From assembly GCA_020433835.1 (NCBI GenBank), contig JAGRBY010000254.1:1-9448 (forward strand): DNA of 9,448 nucleotides. Direction: 5' to 3'. Numbering within the stretch: position 1 is the stretch's first letter; each line of letters opens with the position of its first letter. The notes under the pieces are model-generated. The model worked only from the letters and a program-made list of their open reading frames with translations. It did not search any database and had not been told where the DNA came from. The DNA comes from Anaerolineae bacterium (GTDB lineage: Bacteria; Chloroflexota; Anaerolineae; 4572-78; J111). Of this stretch, positions 4,312 to 9,448 are shown one piece after another. The position numbers and the translations under genes are program-made.

Positions 4312-7300
4312 CTAAGGAGTCATCTCAAATTCTAGTAAGGTGATAGCATTATCCGGGGTGTTGGGGACGGGGAGGCGTTGGCCGGTGGTCGGGTTGTAGA
4401 GACCGAGGTGGAGGGTGTATTGGCCGGGTGGGAGATCGGGTAGGGGGCGGGTGTCGATGATCGTTTCGCCGGTGTCCCACAGGCTGGTGGGGTAGGCTCC
4501 GGCGGCGGGGGGGGCATCGGCTTGGGCGATCAGCTCGCTGGTGCTGTTGATGAAATGGAGGAAGACGGTGTAATCGGCTGGTGGCGTGGTGTTGGCGTGC
4601 CAGTAGAGAGTTAGGGAGTTTTGTGAGTTCGTGGAGTTCGTGGAGTTCGTGGAGTGAGGGTGTTGGTCTTGGTTAGCAAGTGGTTTGAAGTTTTCAGCGG
4701 TTAGGGTGTAGCCGAGGAGGGTAATCTGGTCGCCAAAGGTGATATCGAGCGGGGTTTGGGGTTGAGGGTTGGCTGTTGTGAGTTGGGGTGGGGGACCGCC
4801 GACTTTAAGGGGGCCAATCATAACGCCGGTACGGTCGATGGGGGTGCCGTCGACGACCAGGGGCAGTGAGGCAGCCGGTTTATCGGTGGGATAGAAACCG
4901 ACATCGAGCCAGTAGATGCCGGGCGGTGCGTCCGTATCAACCGGTACGTCATAGGCATCGGAGACGATTTCGCCGGGGACCCACAGCAGGGTGGTGTAGA
5001 AATTTTGGGGAATGCGATCGACGCCGCCGCGTTGGGTCAGGCCGCTGTCGAGGAGATGGTTGAAGAGGGATAGATGTCGGCCCATTGTGCGTTCGGCTTG
5101 CATGTGGAGGGTTATCGGGAAACTATCGCCAGGGTTAACGCGCCGCTGTGGGAGATCGACGCCCAGGATGGTGATGCGGTTGTCGAAGTTGGCATCGAGC
5201 GGGATAGCCATGGGCGGTGGCGTGAATTGGCGAGGTCGGTTGCGAATGGAGAATGGCGAATGCAGAATGGCGAAATCGGGTTGCGCGTTGGCCGTGGCTG
5301 TTAGGGGAGGTGTTGTAAGCTGATAATCGCCGCTGGGCCAGTTGGCGGCGACGATGAAGTGCGCGATAGTGCCGGTAGAAGTTGTTGTGACGGCATCCGG
5401 AGTAAAACTTTGGCCGTCCGGGGCCAGGAGTTGGGGTGGCGTAGTCAGATCGGGAATCGCAAAGCTGAGCGTGCTGCGATAAGTAAAAGGCGAGGTCGAG
5501 GGTAGGCCGTCGGTGCGTAACTCGGTAGGGGGCAGCGGGCGATTGGGTAAGGGCGCAAGCGAGAGGTTTGAAGCTAAGGTAAAAGGCTGACTGGTGGGTT
5601 GGTTAGCGGTATCGAGCAGGGTAAGCGTGAGCGTCGCTTTCATATCAGATGAAGTGGAGAGCAATGGTAGGAGAAGGGTGTCTCGAATGATATCGCCCTC
5701 GTCCCAGGCGCGGGTCGGATACCGTCCGCCGATGGGATGGCCAAGCCAGGAGCCGATGACACCGTCATCGGGATCGGTCAGCGTGAGTTGAATGAGATAG
5801 TCTTCAGGGGGGATATCGGTAGCCTGCCATAGTAAGGTGATGGGCAGCATCCCCTCTGCAATCGGATCGAGTTGATAGCCGATGAGATCGATACCTTCGG
5901 CCAGGGTAGTGTCGAAGCTGTGTTCGATGGGAGTGGCCTCGGTGGTGCGGAGAGGGATAAGGGGTGGGTAGCTGGTGCGGATGTGGTAAAGAGCGTAGAG
6001 GCTGATGGCTAAGAAGGCAGCGGCCACAATCGCAATCAGATATTTCGAGGCCGAGGCTGAATCTCGCCTGGCATGCAGAGCAAATCGAGATAAGCCCAGG
6101 GCCAAAGCAAGCATAATCAACGAGAGCGCCGGGAAGAGATGCCGGCCTTGCGCTGTTTCGATGATGCTGCCGGAGAGAATAAAACGTAGAATTGGCAGCG
6201 GGAGATAGAATAAGGGGATGAGCAGGAATAGAGTTTGTGGAGTTAGTAGAGTTTGTGGAGTTTGCGGAGTTTGTGGAGTTTCGATAGCTGTTAGTGGTTT
6301 AGGAGTTAGTGGATTTGTAGCGAATGTAAAAAGAAGGGAGCTAAGCGCGAGAAGCGAAATGATTGCCAGGAGTAGGTAAAGCCAATCAGGTAACGCGATG
6401 GTACCTCCACCACCAAAAAGCCCCCAGAAAGATTGAAAGAGGGTTGTAACCCAATCGATCCACATAGTGAGGTTAGGCCAGGCAATCCCGCTTGTGTCTG
6501 AAATTTGGCGCAGTGAAGCATCGGATGTACCGGCGCTAAGGGCGGCTAATGAACCGGCGATAAGCCCTTGAGATGAAATTTGATTGAAATTACGCCACAC
6601 AAAAAAGAACCACCAGCCGCCGGTCAGCGCCGTTCCAGTCAGGAGTGCCATCGCTCCCGGTATGGCGCGGCGAGTCGTTGTGGATAGAAGCGGCCTTGGT
6701 AAGTCTGTGCCTTGGCTATGCATGACGATCAACCCTATAAACCAGACGGCTACAACTCCCCACAACGGCAGCGCGTTGTATTTCGCTACTATAGCCAGCC
6801 CTAATAATGTGCCCACGAGAAAAAGTTGCCCCAGAGAGGGAAAGGTGTGTTTTGTCGTGTAGACAATGAGCACGAAAAATACCAGGCTGGAAAGAAATAT
6901 TAAAAGAGTATCGTCATTGACTACACCACCTATGAATAAAAATTGAGGTAGAAAACTTTGTAGGGCAGCCGCACCCGTTGCTAGTGTTCGACTACCGGTG
7001 AGCTGTAAGCCAATCAGGTAGGTGAGCGTGATGGTGCCAACGGCCAGGCTAACCGAAATAAAGCGGCCTAAGTGCCAAGCCAACGTAATGCCTCGCCATG
7101 GCCAGGCTTCGTCTTCCGTATGGATGAAAGAAGCAATCGTTTGGCCGTTGGTAGGGATAAGCCGACGGGGCGAGTCGCCCACGGCTTTGAGCCGTGTAGG
7201 GACAGCATCGCCAACCGCTGTAATCGGCCCGGCTATAAGAAAGTGATAAAGCGGTGGCCAGGTTGATCGATAACCGGCCTCACGCCGGGCAGCGAGGCTG

Positions 7301-7467
7301 TTGGGCAGGCCCTTATCGGCGATGTAACGGGCATAGGTGATATGGGCCGGTTCGTCGGGGGCTTCGCCGAGCGGGATGGAGATTGAATAAGCCAGAGCCA
7401 GAATGATGTGGATAAGCAGGACGATCAGGAAGGTGCCGTGCGTTTTGACGCTACTAATCTTTAGCAA
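4312..7467 (-). CDS. GT-C type membrane glycosyltransferase with long beta-rich C-terminal region
   Basis: About 1051 residues (numbered from a TTG start at 7467). Residues 1-494 have around eleven membrane segments. After the first (12-32) comes an outside loop with GEAPDEPAH (D38, E39, H42), the acidic motif of GT-C glycosyltransferases that use lipid-linked sugars, then WPPLYH (70-75), NDD (184-186) and QGRHLFP (440-446), a pattern close to DUF2142/GT39 proteins. Residues 503-1051 should be extracytoplasmic and hold three related beta modules (about 524-620, 765-888, 914-1051), each with an LxGxxL start, a YPTxxW-like turn plus GE, and a PPGxYxLxxGxY end in the better copies. The TTG follows AAGGG by seven bases and overlaps the upstream gene by 14 bases; ATGs at 7500 and 7518 lack ribosome sites. 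Three translated tandem repeats interrupt it. The sugar and acceptor cannot be told. Confidence 0.85.
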   Translation of the reverse strand: MLKISSVKTHGTFLIVLLIHIILALAYSISIPLGEAPDEPAHITYARYIADKGLPNSLAARREAGYRSTWPPLYHFLIAGPITAVGDAVPTRLKAVGDSPRRLIPTNGQTIASFIHTEDEAWPWRGITLAWHLGRFISVSLAVGTITLTYLIGLQLTGSRTLATGAAALQSFLPQFLFIGGVVNDDTLLIFLSSLVFFVLIVYTTKHTFPSLGQLFLVGTLLGLAIVAKYNALPLWGVVAVWFIGLIVMHSQGTDLPRPLLSTTTRRAIPGAMALLTGTALTGGWWFFFVWRNFNQISSQGLIAGSLAALSAGTSDASLRQISDTSGIAWPNLTMWIDWVTTLFQSFWGLFGGGGTIALPDWLYLLLAIISLLALSSLLFTFATNPLTPKPLTAIETPQTPQTPQTLLTPQTLFLLIPLFYLPLPILRFILSGSIIETAQGRHLFPALSLIMLALALGLSRFALHARRDSASASKYLIAIVAAAFLAISLYALYHIRTSYPPLIPLRTTEATPIEHSFDTTLAEGIDLIGYQLDPIAEGMLPITLLWQATDIPPEDYLIQLTLTDPDDGVIGSWLGHPIGGRYPTRAWDEGDIIRDTLLLPLLSTSSDMKATLTLTLLDTANQPTSQPFTLASNLSLAPLPNRPLPPTELRTDGLPSTSPFTYRSTLSFAIPDLTTPPQLLAPDGQSFTPDAVTTTSTGTIAHFIVAANWPSGDYQLTTPPLTATANAQPDFAILHSPFSIRNRPRQFTPPPMAIPLDANFDNRITILGVDLPQRRVNPGDSFPITLHMQAERTMGRHLSLFNHLLDSGLTQRGGVDRIPQNFYTTLLWVPGEIVSDAYDVPVDTDAPPGIYWLDVGFYPTDKPAASLPLVVDGTPIDRTGVMIGPLKVGGPPPQLTTANPQPQTPLDITFGDQITLLGYTLTAENFKPLANQDQHPHSTNSTNSTNSQNSLTLYWHANTTPPADYTVFLHFINSTSELIAQADAPPAAGAYPTSLWDTGETIIDTRPLPDLPPGQYTLHLGLYNPTTGQRLPVPNTPDNAITLLEFEMTP
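4616..4651. repeat. Nonamer repeat inside the glycosyltransferase gene, read as NST
   Basis: Four nine-base units, GAGTTTTGT then three GAGTTCGTG, plus a partial fifth. On the coding strand they give STNSTNSTNSQNS in an exposed loop of the third C-terminal beta module. The same unit type is found at 6231-6284 in another phase. Confidence 0.8.
5242..5276. repeat. Heptamer repeat inside the glycosyltransferase gene
   Basis: Five seven-base units: GCGAATG, GAGAATG, GCGAATG, CAGAATG, GCGAAAT. On the coding strand they give FAILHSPFSIR, which sits in a linker before the second beta module and looks unlike its Pro/Thr-rich surroundings. Confidence 0.65.
6231..6284. repeat. Nonamer repeat inside the glycosyltransferase gene, read as TPQ
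   Basis: Six nine-base units of the form GAGTTNGTG with variants. On the coding strand they give TPQTPQTPQTLLTPQT in a loop between two membrane segments (about residues 397-412 from the TTG start). Confidence 0.8.
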
Positions 7468-9448
7468 GGCTCGACCCTTGTTCGACGCGGATAATAACAT
7501 TGAGAGTCGCAGCTTCATCGCCGGGTTGGCCGGTTTCGTTGAGGACAGGCACCCGCTCTAGCGTATCGCTGTGGTACCAGCCCACGCGCAGGTGATGGTC
7601 GCCGGGTGGTGTTCCGGGTGGGATAGTGAGGGTATATTTATCGGTGACTTTTTCGCCGGGCGACCAAGCGGTGGTGGGATAGGTGCCCCACACCGGCTGG
7701 TTATCCTGGCTCGTCCGGTTGAAACCGTCAGCCGCAACCAGATGGGTAAAAACCGTGTAGGGCGCATCGATCGCGCTGTTGGCCTGCCAATAGAGCGACA
7801 GTGTAAAATCATCTTCGGGTGTGAGCGTTAGCAGATAGTGCGCTTCACTATCGGTGGGAGGTGAGAGTTTTGAGTGCCCACTTTTGTCGAGTATCTGAAA
7901 TCCGCGCAGTGAGATGCCATGCGCAAAGGGAATCGGCTGTTCGACCATTTGGGAGTCGATGGCCGTTGGTCCCAGGTAGAGGTTGATGTTGTAGACCGGA
8001 AAAAAGGTTTGATCAACCCGGTCGGCGTGGCGGTCGAGCCAATTGAGGACATCGCCTTGTTCATCGAAACCCTGCCGCAGCAGCGGGAGAAACCAGATGC
8101 GGTCATAGGCAGTGGCGATCTTTTCAGTTTCCTCCAGCCGAAAATCAACGGAGCGATCGCGCTCGACGGGAACGACGTAGAAGGGTAGGCCGTTGGGGCT
8201 GTAGTAACTGACCGAGGCCTCCGGGAAGTTGGTTAGCATTACATCTTTGGGCTGTGCTTTTTCGCTAACGTAATCGTGGTAGAGATGCCAGGGCGGTGCT
8301 TTGGCGTAGGTTTGATCGGTGAAGTAGTTGGTTAAAGATAAAAAATTCGTGTAGAGAAGAAATAGGAGAAGCACTAGCGATGTAATAGGCAAGACATAGG
8401 ACGCAATACGTAATATGTAATGCGCAGGGCGCAGATGTTTGGCTAGGAATAGGGGTGAAGCGAGAAAAAGCCCAACAAGACCGGTGGCCAGAAGGAGTTC
8501 GAAGGCGGGTTGGCCTTGAATGAGAAAACGTTCTTTGAAGAAAGGACGGTCGATGGATAAGGCAATAACACCCAGAACAGGTGTGGCAAAGAATATAGTC
8601 CAGAATGTGCCGATGGTGAAATCTCGGCGAAGCAAAATAACGATACCGAGCAGCCAGATTGGAGCGATGATCAGGCTAATTAACATTCCCCATTGGTTGC
8701 CAATGGTAAAGCCGGTTAAGAGGGCGGTCGAGGCCAAGCGGAGAATATCGGGAGTGGATATTTTCTCGATACCGCCCGCCGCCGGGCCAATGAAATTGTA
8801 GGCCAGTTGCAGACCGGGAATAATTAACACCCCAATTGCCAATTGTGAGCATAACCACGGCCATTTCTTATCCCAGAATCGTTTGGCATTGATGACAACA
8901 AACAACCCTTGGAATGCAATGAGAAAAACAGTGTAGTAATGAATATAGAGACAAGCAACAGTAAGCGTAACATAAAGAAGCCAAAGCGAGACATGCGGAA
9001 AGTGGAACGTGGTGGATTGTGGGAACAGGGGTTTTCGTTGATCGCTAACTGCTAACTGCTGACGGCTAACGGCTAACCGCTGATCGCTGTTCAACGCTGC
9101 CCACAAAGCCCAAGACGAGAGCAACCCTACCAGCGTAAAAATCGGATAGGATCGCACATCTTGCGCCAGCCAAATTTGAAGCGGATTAACGGCTAACAGG
9201 GCTGCGGCTAGCAAACTAACGCTTGCTTGGCGCAGCGTGCGTTGGGCCAGAGCGTATAACGTGGCTACGGCTAGCGTGCTGGCCATCACTCCCGCGTAAC
9301 GCATCGCCCATGCCTCTTCACCCACAAACCACTGCCAGGGATGGAGCAACAAGTAGTAAAGGGGGGGATGGGGATCGGTGACGCGCGAGAGTTCCCATAA
9401 CTCGCTGATGGGCATAGCCGAATAGAGCACGGTCGCGGCCTCATCGCC
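7454..9448 (-). CDS. GT39-like membrane glycosyltransferase, 5' end outside the window
   Basis: The frame is open to the right edge, so the N-terminus is missing; 664 residues are visible (numbered from the edge). The first residues, GDEAAT, carry the Asp-Glu pair (D2, E3) typical of the first outside loop of GT-C enzymes, followed by DPHPPLYYLLLHPW (25-38), a hallmark of GT39/PMT_2 proteins, and NPLQIWLAQDVRSYP (88-102). About nine membrane segments follow to residue 370, including ERF (306-308) on a loop near a membrane edge. Residues 380-490 form a soluble domain, and 512-656 one beta module of the kind repeated in the next gene, with LYWQA, YTVFTHL, YPTTAWSPGE and PPGDHHLRVGWY. Two heptamer repeats are translated within it. 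The stop overlaps the next gene, so the two are probably co-transcribed. A GTG at 9430 should not be taken as the start because it cuts off the catalytic motif. Confidence 0.9.
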   Translation of the reverse strand, partial: GDEAATVLYSAMPISELWELSRVTDPHPPLYYLLLHPWQWFVGEEAWAMRYAGVMASTLAVATLYALAQRTLRQASVSLLAAALLAVNPLQIWLAQDVRSYPIFTLVGLLSSWALWAALNSDQRLAVSRQQLAVSDQRKPLFPQSTTFHFPHVSLWLLYVTLTVACLYIHYYTVFLIAFQGLFVVINAKRFWDKKWPWLCSQLAIGVLIIPGLQLAYNFIGPAAGGIEKISTPDILRLASTALLTGFTIGNQWGMLISLIIAPIWLLGIVILLRRDFTIGTFWTIFFATPVLGVIALSIDRPFFKERFLIQGQPAFELLLATGLVGLFLASPLFLAKHLRPAHYILRIASYVLPITSLVLLLFLLYTNFLSLTNYFTDQTYAKAPPWHLYHDYVSEKAQPKDVMLTNFPEASVSYYSPNGLPFYVVPVERDRSVDFRLEETEKIATAYDRIWFLPLLRQGFDEQGDVLNWLDRHADRVDQTFFPVYNINLYLGPTAIDSQMVEQPIPFAHGISLRGFQILDKSGHSKLSPPTDSEAHYLLTLTPEDDFTLSLYWQANSAIDAPYTVFTHLVAADGFNRTSQDNQPVWGTYPTTAWSPGEKVTDKYTLTIPPGTPPGDHHLRVGWYHSDTLERVPVLNETGQPGDEAATLNVIIRVEQGSSLAKD
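8394..8435. repeat. Heptamer repeat inside the GT39-like gene
   Basis: Six seven-base units: ACATAGG, ACGCAAT, ACGTAAT, ATGTAAT, GCGCAGG, GCGCAGA. The coding strand reads LRPAHYILRIASYV, just before a membrane segment. Units are degenerate, so the array is old or the call partly chance. Confidence 0.55.
9037..9085. repeat. Heptamer repeat inside the GT39-like gene, heptapeptide product
   Basis: Seven consecutive seven-base units (GTTGATC, GCTAACT twice, GCTGACG, GCTAACG, GCTAACC, GCTGATC). On the coding strand three units equal seven codons, giving SDQRLAV, SRQQLAV, SDQR in a cytoplasmic-type loop between membrane segments. A looser run of seven-base units (about 8995-9029) follows directly in the gene and encodes a Phe/Pro/His-rich stretch, so the whole loop may be built from repeats. 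Confidence 0.75.

Noticed and set aside
7468..7518. ATG starts at 7518 or 7500 for the glycosyltransferase
   Set aside because: They would overlap the upstream gene by 47-65 bases and lack ribosome sites; TTG 7467 follows AAGGG. An ATG start cannot be fully excluded.
7919..8188. 89-residue plus-strand frame opposite the GT39-like gene
   Set aside because: It is a mirror of the coding strand with no start signal and no recognisable family features.
9037..9085. CRISPR-like array
   Set aside because: The units are seven bases, contiguous, without spacers, and are translated within a gene.

Overview
The window looks like chromosomal DNA of a bacterium, most likely an uncultured member of the Chloroflexota. 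I infer this from the gene content: an isopentenyl phosphate kinase (common in archaea, patchy in bacteria, known in Chloroflexota), a fused MoaD-MoaE protein, and two very large GT-C membrane glycosyltransferases with long beta-rich C-terminal tails. The intergenic DNA is rich in short tandem repeats. No rRNA or taxonomic marker is present, so the assignment is tentative. I find no tRNA, rRNA, CRISPR array or transposase gene.

Layout. Positions 1-146 hold a period-4 repeat and a strong hairpin. Positions 147-2191, all on the minus strand, read moaC, then moaD-moaE fused, then rnc (RNase III). moaC has a clear sigma-70-type promoter at 2226-2255. moaC and the fusion gene are translationally coupled (TAATG overlap). 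A 120-bp transposase-less palindromic element with 7-bp target duplications sits between moaE and rnc. Positions 2192-2492 are a divergent intergenic region with a 20-bp direct repeat and an inverted repeat. Positions 2493-3305 on the plus strand encode isopentenyl phosphate kinase, probably from a TTG start. Positions 3306-3613 are a repeat-filled region between convergent genes. Positions 3614-4189 on the minus strand encode a small stand-alone DUF4062-like protein with its own promoter. From 4312 to the right edge, on the minus strand, lie two adjacent, slightly overlapping GT-C type membrane glycosyltransferase genes; the upstream one runs off the window just at its catalytic Asp-Glu motif.

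Functional links. moaC and moaD-moaE carry out consecutive steps of molybdenum cofactor synthesis (cPMP formation, then conversion to molybdopterin). The two glycosyltransferases look like an operon and share a repeated C-terminal beta module (three copies in one, one in the other). Isopentenyl phosphate kinase, RNase III and the DUF4062-like protein show no obvious link to their neighbours.

The most distinctive signal is not a gene. Short tandem repeats with 7-, 9- and 4-bp units occur both between genes and inside the two glycosyltransferase genes, where they are translated in frame. One nonamer family occurs twice in the same gene in two different reading frames and so encodes two unrelated peptides. 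I found no convincing new multi-gene system here.
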